Shown piece by piece: positions 54,167-64,000 of a stretch of 64,000 bases of DNA. Numbering within the stretch: the stretch's first letter is position 1; each line of letters opens with the position of its first letter. A program made the position numbers and the translations under genes. Under the pieces are notes generated by a model. The model did not search any database, had not been told where the DNA came from, and saw only the letters and a list, made by a program, of their open reading frames with translations. The stretch comes from Anthoceros angustus (lineage: Eukaryota > Streptophyta > Anthocerotopsida > Anthocerotales > Anthocerotaceae): assembly GCA_010909165.1 (NCBI GenBank), contig MU008161.1, positions 1,550,001-1,614,000 on the forward strand, given 5' to 3'.

Positions 54167-55015
54167 TATGTGCCTGCTGTTGCTGTTGGCTTGAAGCCAG
54201 GCACTTACATTGGCCGTCTTCATTGTTTATTAGAAGGTGTTGTAGAACTGTTTCCTTGAGCAAACCGCTGCTAACCTGAACTGTCACTTGTTTAGCTAAT
54301 AGGCAGGGATGAAGCTGGTAAAACACGAGACACCGAGTCTCTACTAATCCTATCATAACTTTGTGTGTGTACTAGCTAACCATGTGCCTACAATGCACCC
54401 CCATTTATTCCTGAAGCTACATAAGTTTCAACAGTCTATGTTGAGATGGTGGACTTGCCCATAGAAGCAACATAGTTAGGAGGCTTTGCAACAATTGGAA
54501 AACTAGGGCTTGCTTGAGGGAGGTTTGTACTTATTGGTTCTACATAAGTATATATTTTAATAAATGTTGAAATCTGATAAAAATTATTTTTAAAGAATGT
54601 TGAAATTTTGAGAAAGAGGAATATAGATGCTGAACCTATATGTTTTTCAAAGAATAGTTATTTCGACTTTACCCTACTGAACCACCCCTCGGGGTGCGGG
54701 AGCATTTGGATTGAATCATTTTGCGTTGATAAGGGGCTCGACCATTTCCTTAATGCAAGATGAAAATGTTCACGAGAAACTAGCCGATAGAAAATTTTAA
54801 TACCTAGATGTTATTTTAGTATAGGTAACCTAATGGTCAGGATTACGAATATGTGTCATGGCCTTCATTCTCTTGGTTCAAAGCCTTTGCTTTTTGGCGA
54901 GAAAAGGCTATCCCGGCGGCGGGGCTCTAGTTCTTTCAGAGAATCGGTTGGCAAGTGCGCGCTTGGGCACAAGAGGCTTGGTAGAGGTTATTAGGTGAGC
55001 TTAAGAGGACGCTAT
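54167..55015. other. AT-rich spacer, no gene seen
   Basis: No coding or RNA gene features. Composition shifts from AT-rich to GC-richer near 54880. Confidence 0.4.
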
Positions 55016-55283
55016 TTACAGGACGGCAACGAGCGTAAGAGACGTGGCGTCGTCGGCACCAGTTGTAGGTAGGCCTTTCCTCACCTCGGACCACGACGTA
55101 ATCGGGGCAATAGGTAGCTTCGGGGTTGGCATTCGTGGGGGGCTAGTCCCCTTGGCTCTTGGCCCTTTAGTGGGTTGTCCCCCCTCGGTTCGGGGTAGAT
55201 GGAGTTTTCCATCTCTTCTTTTTAATAAAGTCTCCATTGCCTCTTCGGTGAGCTTAATTTGCGAATACCCAAGAAAAGATATG
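55016..55283. other. Anomalous GC-richer segment, open on both strands
   Basis: The minus-strand frame (about 88 codons, ending ATSLTLVAVL) and the plus-strand frame (GSFGVGIRGGLVPLALGPL) are both open. Base composition and G/C runs differ from neighbouring DNA and look like plant organellar, perhaps mitochondrial, sequence; no gene is recognised, so this is a guess. Confidence 0.2.
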
Positions 55284-55757
55284 CGCAAGTGGGTTTTGTG
55301 GATGCTCTGCGTTTGAGTAAGAAGCTGGAGGCCTGTCATGAAGATCCTGAGAAATTGATACGGGTAGACCACCGAAGGTATCGGACACTGGTTGATCCCC
55401 ATGAGGATGATGGCCTCAGCTCTAGTGATGACTCTGCATATAGCAGGCGTGAAGCAGAGCTTCCAGGTAACCAGGTAAGAAATGCCACGAGACTAGTATC
55501 AGGTTGATAAAGAAAAGGAGGAGATGGGAAGAACTTACACTGGAGGCTGAAAAATCCACAAGAGTGGGTAGATGTTGATCCGGTGAATGGATTATGTGAG
55601 AAATGGTCGAATACATTTACGCTTACTCAAGACCCTTCTTCTGTGGAGGTGCATCCCTGGAAGTTGACTGAGAAGGTCTTCCACTTCCTCTCAATGTCTC
55701 CATCAAGTTCACTGCCAGTTTCCGTTGAAGATCCTGTCAACAGCATCGATCAAATTT
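55284..55757 (+). pseudogene. Partial second copy of XS-domain exon 2
   Basis: Matches 57518-57990 (gaagtgggttttgtggatgc side to catcgatcaaa) almost base for base. A changed stretch (aaccaggtaag for aaccggagtaag) and a two-base loss after gataaag break the frame. Homology stops at catcgatcaaa, the same place where the frame of the main copy breaks. Confidence 0.8.
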
Positions 55758-56464
55758 TTGAGCAATCCTGACATGACATGCTGTAGTCCAAACATTTGAG
55801 AAAAACCCTTGTGCTTTATAGACCCGGCATCGTCACCACGCATGGATATGCCTAAAACCGCCGAGATTTTTCCATCAAGCAAGCAGGCCTAATAAGCACC
55901 ACCGCCTGCACCCGGCTGAAGGGCAGATACGCCACAAGTCACTGGAGTGCGCATTTGCGTCTGTCAGCTTCCCCGGCAGGACAGCAAAACACATACGGTC
56001 GTGATACGCACGTGCTGAGGACCTTAGCCGAAACGCCGGCTCCCAGTCATTGCAGTGAAGCTGTGCTGAAATAGAAAGAACTGAGCGCAACGTGCCGCAC
56101 GCTGCACTCGCACTCGGAGTCGAGCACTCAAGGGGAATTCTTGCGGCGGATATGGGACAGCGGACATGGAGCGCGCGTCTCAGGGACAGGAAAGATACGA
56201 GGCCAACCGACGCATTCCTTCAAGGACAACACCATCTTATCCGAAAGGGAAGGGCATTCGGGGCAGAGCATTGTGCAGAGGCTGGGCTTCTGTCGCTCGT
56301 GTTTTTGCTCTGGTAGGGCTGCTTCTGGGGTAGCGGGGCCGGATTACTCTGCCCTGTCGTTGCAACTGACAGGTCTGGAACGGGGTGGGAACTCCCACTC
56401 GAGCTCCCACTGGTTCCAGCCCCTTTTCTGCCTTAGCATTTCCTGTGCATGGGGTGAGCGCTCC
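55758..56464. other. Upstream region of the XS-domain gene
   Basis: Presumed promoter and leader. The frame of exon 1 is open back to 56141 but lacks an ATG before 56465. Confidence 0.45.
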
Positions 56465-59158
56465 ATGGACCATTCGATGAGCCCCGACGAACACGAACAC
56501 GAGCAAGAGCAAGAAAAGGGTGTTCGAGGCTACTCGCTGGGCCACCACAAGGCCAAGAGCTGGGATGCCGATCACTTGGCGGCGGACCACGAGAAAGAGC
56601 ATCACTCGGATAACGATCATTTCGACAAGAGAGAGCAGCGGAAGAGGCTGGATGTGCTGGTAGCCAGGAACCGCCGTAAAAGAGCGAATGGTGACACCGA
56701 GGACCCTGATCCTTTCCATGCCAGCACTCAGAGGAAGTGGGAATCGAAGCATAAGCGGCAGGATCACCGTAGGCACCTACGGCGCAGCATATGGCATCCC
56801 ACGGGCAGAATTGCGGGGCCATCCGCAGCAGAGGAGGCGAGGAATGCGGTCGATCCCCAGGCGCGCGTGGTATTGCATTTATGGCTGTCTCTTTGCTTCT
56901 GGTTTGCGTTGTCATGGGAGTTTGATACTTTTGCGATCTGATTTATGCGTGCATGGAAGAGCCTGGGCTGATGATCCGGGGCCATGCTGCAGGACGGTGT
57001 AGTGGAACGGCTCTTCCAATACGACTCGTCGGATGAGGAACGGCTGGAGACAACAAGAGAGTACCGGATGATGAAGAGGAGGAGGGAGGCTATGCGGGAG
57101 CTGTTGGATTTGAAGAGACTGAGAGACCTTTCGGAGAGGGAGGAAAGAAGCACGGCTGCTATTGTGCCTGAACCTAAACGTTTTAAAGGGTGGAAAGACA
57201 GGATGGTGCATGCCGAGAAGGTCCTTCACAGCAAGCACGAACCTGACCATGGCTATTACCGCGAGCTCTACTACGCGCTCAGGGCTGATCAACCTGGATC
57301 GCAGGAGAGAAGGGCAATTTATGGTGAACCTGGGCTGGACGGCGAGGAGGAGGTGGACGCGGAATCCTCGTTCCTCTGGCCTCCCGTGTTACTTGTGAAC
57401 AACGCAGCTGCTCACAAGGTGGAGGATGAGAGAGAGACGACGGGGACGCTGACGGAGGTGCGGGCGGTCTTTTCTGGGAAGCACAACAAACAGAATGTGG
57501 TGGTGTATCCTGCCACAGAAGTGGGTTTTGTGGATGCTCTGCGTTTGAGTAAGAAGCTGGAGGCCTGTCATGAAGATCCTGAGAAATTGATACGGGTAGA
57601 CCACCGAAGGTATCGGACACTGGTTGATCCCCATGAGGATGATGGCCTCAGCTCTAGTGATGACTCTGCATATAGCAGGCGTGAAGCAGAGCTTCCAGGT
57701 AACCGGAGTAAGAAATGCCACGAGACTAGTATCAGGTTGATAAAGAGAAAAGGAGGAGATGGGAAGAACTTACACTGGAGGCTGAAAAATCCACAAGAGT
57801 GGGTAGATGTTGATCCGGTGAATGGATTATGTGAGAAATGGTCGAATACATTTACGCTTACTCAAGACCCTTCTTCTGTGGAGGTGCATCCCTGGAAGTT
57901 GACTGAGAAGGTCTTCCACTTCCTCTCAATGTCTCCATCAAGTTCACTGCCAGTTTCCGTTGAAGATCCTGTCAACAGCATCGATCAAAGCATGTGAACA
58001 TGCAGAAGAGAATCCAGCTGCTACACATGTGCAGTCTGAGTTCAGTAGAGGTCTGCAGACATACTCTAATGCTGTCGATGCGGATCGTCTAGGCATGACC
58101 TGTTTGCTGACAGCGGCAATGGTGGATATGGTCAGCTGCATTGCCTTCCACGTAAAGCTAGATGAAATCTCAAGGCACTATCTGCGCATCTAGAGATGCC
58201 ATCTTGATTCTTCTCCTCCTTACCGAGGCTTCAGTTCCGATATGGATGATTCAGCAAAGGCAAGCAGACCTTAGATTCAAAGAACAGTTGCAGCAAACAA
58301 GACGGCAAAGCGCTTCAAGCAGGAAGAAGCTGGCAGATGAACTGAAAGCCATTGAGCACGAAATGAGACGGGACAAGCTCTTGTGGCTGCAGGAACTGAA
58401 GACTGTAAGGGATCGATTCGCAGACATGGCAGACGACATGAAGGATAACGAGTAAGGAACTGTAACTACGGAGGAATCTTCTCACCCTGTCAGAACGAGG
58501 TTAAAAAGCACCTGCATGTTTCGCAGGTCAAAGAGAGAGCTTGATCAGGAAATAAGAGCTATGCAACAAGAGCAGGAATATGAGCAGCAATATCAGGCAA
58601 ATGCAGATGAGGTTGATAGACAGAATGCAGAGAGATTTGACCGAGACTTTCTGTTCTTACAGAACAAGAAAAGGGCAGAGGTAGTCGCCTAGCAACCCAT
58701 CGTTCACATCTTGACAGCTAACTGCTTTGCAACCAGAGCCCTCGCCCTTTTCAACGCTCTGTGGGCTCACATTCTCCGTTTTTCCAGACTGAAGTTGAAG
58801 GACAGGCTCTTGTAAAGGAGTGGACCGCGGAAGAGAAGACCCTGGAAGGAGAGGTGGTTGAGGCAAGACGAACAAGAAAACAAATGAGGCGGCGACTGCA
58901 GCAAAAATTTCTGGACAGGTTATTGCCTACAACAATTTTGACTCTACTTTCCTGGTGGATGATCTCCCTAAGGGGCACAGTCAACACTTTGCTGACCTTG
59001 TCAGTCTGGCTTGGCTGCCTTCCTGCAGGAGGAATCAGCATATGGCAAATCTAGGGCATCTGTTGGACTCTGATATTGTCCACCATTCCGACTATCTGAA
59101 CGTGGATGAGCAACCCCTGGAGATCGCTGGCGTAGTCAATGATGTGAAGGGATTTTGA
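56465..59158 (+). CDS. XS-domain/coiled-coil protein, SGS3-like (frame break near 57985)
   Basis: Exon 1 56465-56869 starts MDHSMSPDEHEHEQ and is His/Asp/Arg-rich. Exon 2 from 56993 joins in phase and holds an XS-like domain at about residues 263-345 (FLWPPVLLVNNAAA, KQNVVVYPATEVGFVDALRL, KLIRVDHRRY). Later exons, in phase with each other, are about 57985-58150, 58255-58451, 58527-58680, 58788-58918 and 59029-59158, encoding a long coiled coil (FKEQLQQTRRQSASSRKKL, KRELDQEIRAMQQEQEYEQQ, EARRTRKQMRRRLQQKFLDR). XS plus coiled coil is the layout of SGS3/FDM-type proteins, which bind dsRNA with 5' overhangs in RNA silencing; no zf-XS or XH domain is seen. Between exon 2 and the next exon the frame shifts by one near 57985, coinciding with the end of the 55.3-kb duplicate, so a sequence error or join is likely. 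Confidence 0.6.
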
Positions 59159-59491
59159 AGCTGTTTTTTTGAGACACGAGGTTAAGTGTCTGAATAAGAG
59201 ACACACATGATGTCAGGTCGCATATTCAAGTCTCACAATTGATGTACCAGCTTATTTGCAGTTCGGGACTGCCTCCTCTTAAACTCCTAGACTGTTCATG
59301 TACTTCTTTCGCTGGCGACATATGATCACAGATAATTGGGACAACCAAGGACAACGTATGCTCAGTGTTTCTCAGTTGATGTGCAGGCTGTAGCTCATAA
59401 CACATCTTTTATGACAGTAGGAGTGTTAGTATATACAAAGGATGCCACGAACTTGTGGGCAACTCTGTTTGCGTCTGGTCACTGGTGGCCC
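59159..59491. other. Convergent 3' flanks
   Basis: Spacer between the XS-domain gene and the acidic repeat gene; no feature recognised. Confidence 0.4.
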
Positions 59492-60811
59492 TCAGACTTT
59501 GACCTTCAGTCTGCCCGACTGTTTTCCGTCCCGCTTTGTCCCTTCCTCGTCATCGGATGAGTCAGATTCGTAGCCATTGCCCCTGGCAATCACAGTCTTC
59601 ACTTTCTTCTTTTTCTCCTTTTCGTCACTACTTGATTCAGGATCCTCACCTTTGCTTTTCTTCTTCGGCTCCTCGTCGTCACTTGAGTCGGTCTCAGAGT
59701 CCTCAGAGGCCTCCAACTTGGAACTACTTGCCTTGGCCAGTTTCCTACTCTTCTTGGTGTCCTTCTCATCGTCACTTGAGTCGGTCTCAGAGTCCTCGGA
59801 GGCCCCCAACTTGGAACTACTTGCCTTGGCCAGCTTCCTACTCTTCTTGGTGTCCTTCTCATCGTCACTTGAGTCGGTCTCAGAGTCCTCCAAGTTGGGA
59901 CTGCTTGCCTTCGCCAGCTGCCGACTTTTCTTATTATCCTTCTCATCGTCACTTGAGTCGGTCTCCGAGTCGTCCAAGTTGGACCTACTTGCCTTCGCCG
60001 GTTTCCTATTCTTCTTGGTATCCTTCTCATTGTCACTTCTATCCGTGTCAGAGTCGACCTCGATCTCAGATTTCAACTTGCGTCGGCTGGTCTTCTCCTT
60101 CTCGTCTTTGTCGGACTCACTCCCACTGGACTCGCTGTCCTCAACAGCTATCTTCTTCGTCTTTTTCTTCTTCTCATTCTCCTCATCTTCATCGCTGGAA
60201 TCAACAAGGACATTGACAGCTTTCTTCCCTCTCCGGCCCATGCTTCTCTCCTCTTCCTCACTAGAATCATCTTCGTCGCTTGAGTCGCCACGCGAAAGAG
60301 CTTTCGTGCCCTTCACTTTCTTCTTCAGTTTGCTGGTATGCTCCTCGTCACTCTCATCGCTGTCTCTGCTGGCAGCTCCCTTCCTTTCGTCCTCATCGTC
60401 ACTAGAATCACTTTCCTCACTCAAGCCACTCTTCACTCTCACCTTTCCCTCCTTGCGTTTCTTCTTCGTAGCCTTCTCCGCATCGCTATTGTCGCTGCTG
60501 TCCTCAGCCTCGTACTTCGACCCCCGACGAACTTCGCTCTCAACCTCACTGCTGTCGCTGTCTTCAGAGTCATAGATCAACTTTCCCCGTTTCTCCTCCT
60601 TCACATACACCGCGGAGCTGGCCCTACAAACAGCAAACCTCCCCGCCTCCCGACCCGAAGCTCGGAGGCTTGACGACAAGCCAGCCGTGGCCTTCACTCT
60701 CACACTGACTCGTGCAGTCCGGAGAAAGACCACAGGAGCCAGCCTCAAGACTCTGTAAGGAGAAGCCAGACTTGCTGCGCCATGTCGTCCAACAACTTTG
60801 ATTGCCTCCAT
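59492..60811 (-). CDS. Ser/Asp/Glu/Lys-rich repeat protein
   Basis: 439 aa from ATG 60811 (MEAIKVVGRHGAASLASPYR). Residues 1-70 are basic and Ala/Ser/Arg-rich with no acidic residues for long stretches, like an organelle transit peptide. The rest is low-complexity: DSSDDE/SSDEDE acidic clusters alternating with KKSRKLAKASSSKLEASEDS, in a block of about 30 residues repeated five times near 59680-60060. Many sites fit casein kinase II (SDDE). Such composition is typical of nuclear SRP40/Nopp140-like proteins, which conflicts with the transit-like N-terminus; an alternative start at 60952, upstream of a possible acceptor (ttgcag), gives a different leader. Function unknown. The complementary strand is also open but only mirrors the repeats. 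Confidence 0.5.
   Translation of the reverse strand: MEAIKVVGRHGAASLASPYRVLRLAPVVFLRTARVSVRVKATAGLSSSLRASGREAGRFAVCRASSAVYVKEEKRGKLIYDSEDSDSSEVESEVRRGSKYEAEDSSDNSDAEKATKKKRKEGKVRVKSGLSEESDSSDDEDERKGAASRDSDESDEEHTSKLKKKVKGTKALSRGDSSDEDDSSEEEERSMGRRGKKAVNVLVDSSDEDEENEKKKKTKKIAVEDSESSGSESDKDEKEKTSRRKLKSEIEVDSDTDRSDNEKDTKKNRKPAKASRSNLDDSETDSSDDEKDNKKSRQLAKASSPNLEDSETDSSDDEKDTKKSRKLAKASSSKLGASEDSETDSSDDEKDTKKSRKLAKASSSKLEASEDSETDSSDDEEPKKKSKGEDPESSSDEKEKKKKVKTVIARGNGYESDSSDDEEGTKRDGKQSGRLKVKV
59680..60060. repeat. In-gene tandem repeat, unit about 80-95 bp, five copies
   Basis: Repeats of ttcctactcttcttggtgtc and cttctcatcgtcacttgagt cggtctc inside the acidic repeat gene; the second and third copies are nearly identical. 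Confidence 0.85.
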
Positions 60812-61675
60812 AACAAAGAGCAGAATAGCACCTGCAACCGGAAAGCAAGAATTAGAAGCCGCATTCGCCTGGCAAAACGGGAGAAACAGTTCCACTCCCA
60901 TCCCTTGTCGATGCTGTCGCCGGCACCGACAACTGAACGCATGTCTGCGCATTACGTCAGAGTTCCGGCAAGCATAGCATCACCTTCACCAGCTGCTCAT
61001 CCCCTGCGCTCGAGGAGGACGAGGGAGGCAAACCTGAAAGGAACTGCGAAGACAGAGTTGCGTGCGACACCGAGCTGCTTCTCCGCCTCAAGCAGGCCGC
61101 CTGTGACTGACTCCGAGCCGTCCAGAAGCGAGTGAGGAGGAAGACAGTCCGACGTGGAGCGGGAAGAAGATATTGCGCGCGTGCCCCCCACGCGGCTCAG
61201 TAAAACTCTTGTACCCTCGTAAGTAAGAGCCTGAAGCTTTTGCACCGTTCATTCTGAGCTATAGAAAATTTTCGAAGCGTTTCATTCACGGTTACACACT
61301 AGAAAATCCTGCAAAGTGTTCATTTGACGTGGGGGCTTCCCAACCGACCTTATACGTAGAAGGCTCTACATAGGAAGGCTCAGGTCTGTAGTGTAAGCTC
61401 CGTCCCTGTTACCAGACCCTTGAAACTCTCGGTTAGGGGAGCCGCGCGTCAGCTCTGCTGACGCATTAATTAAGATTTTGATATCGTTAAAGAACAGAGT
61501 TTTAGCCTACACTCTGTAGGCAGATGTTGCTGGACCGCAATTGCAGGGGAAATTTCCTCGCACCAAATTCGTGTGCTCTAGTCTGCATGCAGACTGATCA
61601 AAAGCCTGAGGTGCACACAAGTGACTCGTAGCTGTGCAGTGTGGCTTTATTGGGGTTGTTAGGAATGTAGGGTTT
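60812..61675. promoter_or_regulatory. Divergent upstream region, acidic repeat gene (-) / RimP-like gene (+)
   Basis: 864 bp between the start codons. A possible first exon of the minus-strand gene (around 61140-61030) could be spliced to the acceptor near 60832. No TATA box or known element is identified. Confidence 0.35.
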
Positions 61676-63713
61676 ATGCAGGGTTTATCAGCAAGTTTGG
61701 TGGCAAGGGACTTGAGCGTGTCTAGGTACTCTGACGTCGTGGTTCGGAGGTGGTTTTGGCCATGCCCTGTGGCTGTGGTACTGGTTTCAGAGCTGTCCGA
61801 GTCGTTGGGTTTGGTGGATATTTTCCTTTATTCAATTTGAGGAGTTCTGTGAAGCATAAGAAAGGTAGCTCCATGAGGACTCTCCTTCCTCCTGCTTGTG
61901 GTGGTGGTCGGCAGCTCCAGCCTCGAGGGATCAATCTTCCATCCGTTGAGCTGGGATTAGCGGACAGCAGTAGTGGAGTTGGGAAAAGTGGCGTTGTGGG
62001 AATCGCCCACAAGGAGCTGTTTCATTCTAGTTCAAAATGTACGGTGACAGTGGTGGAGAACAGAAGAGCGAGTGTTAAGCAAAGTTGTGGGTCCACTGTT
62101 TTGCATGGATTTGAGGTTTGCAATTTTGGAAGGACGGGTTGGGTCACGCAGGATGTGTCGAACGCCTCCTTTTCTGCCACGGGTTATGGTGGGAGAACTC
62201 AGGGAAGAAGACCGTCTTTAAGCGATGTAGCAGGTACTTCTTCTGTAGTGGATGATCTAACTGATGAAGATGTTAGTGCTAGTGACGAGACTTCTGACGA
62301 GGAGGAGCAGGAGAAACAGGGGAAGAAGGAAAGAAAGAAGTTGTTGAAGGAAATGAAGAAACTTGTGAAGCAGGAGGTGAAAAAGGAGGTGAAGAAGGAG
62401 ATGAGGAAGATGCTCGCAGAAGCTCAGGATGATATTGAATCAGAACTTGAAGAGGATGACTCTGAGCTTCTTGTGGAGGTGGAGGAGATGATGTTGGAGA
62501 AGGAGGTGGTGGAGACAACTTTAACCATAGAAAGTACGAGACGCTGAATGTTAACTATTGAGGCATAAGATGAAAGAGAGGGGGTTGAATAGGGAACTTG
62601 GGTAGGGCATGTGAGCAAGCAGCATCTTTGTGGCGTGCTCCAGCGCATCCGTTAATCTTCTAGCATGTAAGGTGAGCCCTCCCGACTGACTGACTTTCTT
62701 GATTTTATCGTGGACTGAAGTGACAGAAAATGAGCTGGAGGAAGAGCTTGAGGGTGAGGACATTGAGGAGGACGAGGGCATTGAGGAAGCTGAGGACAAT
62801 GAGGATGAGGTGGAAGACTTCTGGGAGGATGATAAACCTGCGGATCCACAGGTCTTGTATCCGGACCGTATCTGTCAGACATGCATTTCCTCGTGCTCGA
62901 ATCTTCCATGCTAAGCATTCCAAGTGTTAATCGGGTATCTCAGGCAGGTGATGGTGAAGATGGAGGTGGGATGGTGCTGGGAGATGCGGAATGGGGGCAA
63001 AGGGCGCTAAGTTTGGCCACGGAGACCCTAGAAAGCACCTTCAGTAGTACCTTCGCTCTATACGCGTTCAAACTTTCGAAAGATGCAGGCTTAATTCGTG
63101 TTCGACTTGACAAGCTCACTGATAAGTATGACTCCCTTTTCAACAAGGTTGTCCCAGCAGAGTTAGTTAAGTGGCCACGGAATTCACCCATTCCTTGTGT
63201 TTGATGGCTGCTCTTGTCTACCCTGTAGGTATGGGTCTCCGTCCCTCACCGAAATTGAGAAGTTTTCCTCTGTGTATGGGAAGAGGCTGCAAGAGGAAGG
63301 CCTGGCCGGCACGATACCTGATAACCTAGCCCTGGAGGTAACGGTCCCACCTGGTTGTTCTCGGTCGCATATAGCTTGAACTTACCCTTTTCTTATGGGT
63401 TGAGCACTTGCAGGTGTCATCTCCTGGAGCCGAGCGGGTTGTGAAGGTTCCCCATGATCTCCAGCGTTTCAAGGACCTCCCCATGTATGTCCGCTATTCG
63501 GATGTGGGCGGTGATGGCGAGGCTTCTGACAAGGATAGTATTCTGCAGGTAGAGAAGGTAGAAGCAGATATGGCTGTGTGGAAACTTGCCAACGTAAGAG
63601 CCAACAGAGAAGTAGGTGGCAGAGGTAGACCCCTCAACAAGAAGCAAAAGGAGTGGAGGCTGGAGCTTCCTTTTTCTGCTACAAAGCTTGTGAGGCTTTA
63701 CCTGGATGTGTGA
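61676..63713 (+). CDS. RimP-like (DUF150) ribosome maturation protein, probably plastidial
   Basis: Exons 61676-61725, 61791-62533, 62721-62851, 62944-63125, 63229-63337 and 63414-63713 join in phase into about 504 aa. The first exon pair gives MQGLSASLVARDLSVSRAVR, a good transit peptide; a simpler model starts at ATG 61762 without the 65-bp intron. The middle (about 180-310) is charged coiled coil (KKLVKQEVKKEVKKEMRKM) and acidic runs. The C-terminal half matches plant RimP homologues: VRLDKLTDKYGSPSLTEIEK, LAGTIPDNLALEVSSPGAER, FKDLPMYVRYSD and KKQKEWRLELPFSATKLVRL. Bacterial RimP assists 30S subunit maturation; a role in plastid 30S assembly is inferred. The long acidic N-terminal extension is not part of bacterial RimP. 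Confidence 0.8.
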
Positions 63714-64000
63714 AACGGAGCGGAGCAGTCTGCAAGTGCTTTCATCAGATATGGCTCTCAGCCAAGGCTTGTTCCCTGAATCCAGGATATGCATCCACCC
63801 ACGTATGTGATACCAATGTATGTGAGCCTGAGGGCATGTACTGTACGTGGCATGTGTATGTATTTGAATTTTGCGAAATGGAGCGTGGCCCACATGTGGC
63901 CCAGCCTGCTCCTCGTCCATCCAAGCAGCAAGCTCCCTCCTGCACGAACGTTGCGTCCCCTTTGTCGGTTTCGCTGGATGAATCTGTCCTGTGCTGGCGT
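63714..64000. other. 3' flank of the RimP-like gene
   Basis: Non-coding to the edge of the window as far as can be seen. Confidence 0.4.

Noticed and set aside
59577-60575. 332-aa plus-strand frame rich in Ser/Phe/Leu
   Set aside because: Exact complement of the acidic repeat gene; its composition is the mirror of Asp/Glu/Lys codons.

Overview
The window is nuclear DNA of a streptophyte plant. Evidence: intron-containing genes with GT-AG introns of about 50-140 bp, PLS-class pentatricopeptide repeat (PPR) proteins with E/E+ tails, a plant-type bifunctional phosphoethanolamine N-methyltransferase, nodulin-like MFS transporters, an F-box/kelch protein, an XS-domain (SGS3-like) protein, a plastid-type transaldolase and a RimP-like plastid protein. 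The short introns and many moss- or lycophyte-like PPR repeats suggest an early-diverging land plant (bryophyte or lycophyte) or a close algal relative; the species cannot be named from this sequence. Exon boundaries are hand-derived from GT/AG sites and reading phase.

Layout. 1-5.8 kb: a GC-rich edge, then AT-rich repeat DNA with a pogo-like DNA transposon remnant, three copies of an unclassified repeat and a decayed Ty3/gypsy reverse transcriptase. 5.9-7.8 kb: an Atg22-like MFS transporter. 8.2-19.5 kb: two head-to-head PPR paralogues plus PPR relics, an intact DUF962 gene and a broken DUF962 copy. 20.2-24.0 kb: a divergent pair, a degenerate DEAD-box-like protein (-) and phosphoethanolamine N-methyltransferase (+). 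24.9-38.1 kb: two nodulin-like transporters in inverted orientation, flanking tRNA-like repeats, PPR fragments and a receptor-like kinase whose ectodomain resembles a phytocyanin (early-nodulin-like) domain. 38.1-45.8 kb: compact housekeeping cluster: a small coiled-coil protein, an RBM34/Nop12-like nucleolar protein, transaldolase and an F-box/kelch protein. 46.6-56 kb: near-identical tandem units and shuffled gene fragments with clustered small indels. 56.5-63.7 kb: an XS-domain/coiled-coil gene, a Ser-Asp/Lys-rich acidic repeat protein and a RimP-like gene.

The genes do not form an operon-like system. Themes are organelle gene expression (PPRs, RimP), nucleolar RNA biology (RBM34-like, helicase-like), primary metabolism (phosphocholine synthesis, pentose phosphate pathway), transport and surface signalling. 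The most biologically novel item is the phytocyanin-ectodomain receptor kinase (30818-32981), for which five exons join in perfect phase. The most important technical item is that PPR2 (14626-19506) and the 46.8-58 kb region carry signs of mis-assembly: collapsing the 1.44-kb duplication in PPR2 gives one open frame of 1148 codons, almost the same length as its neighbour paralogue.
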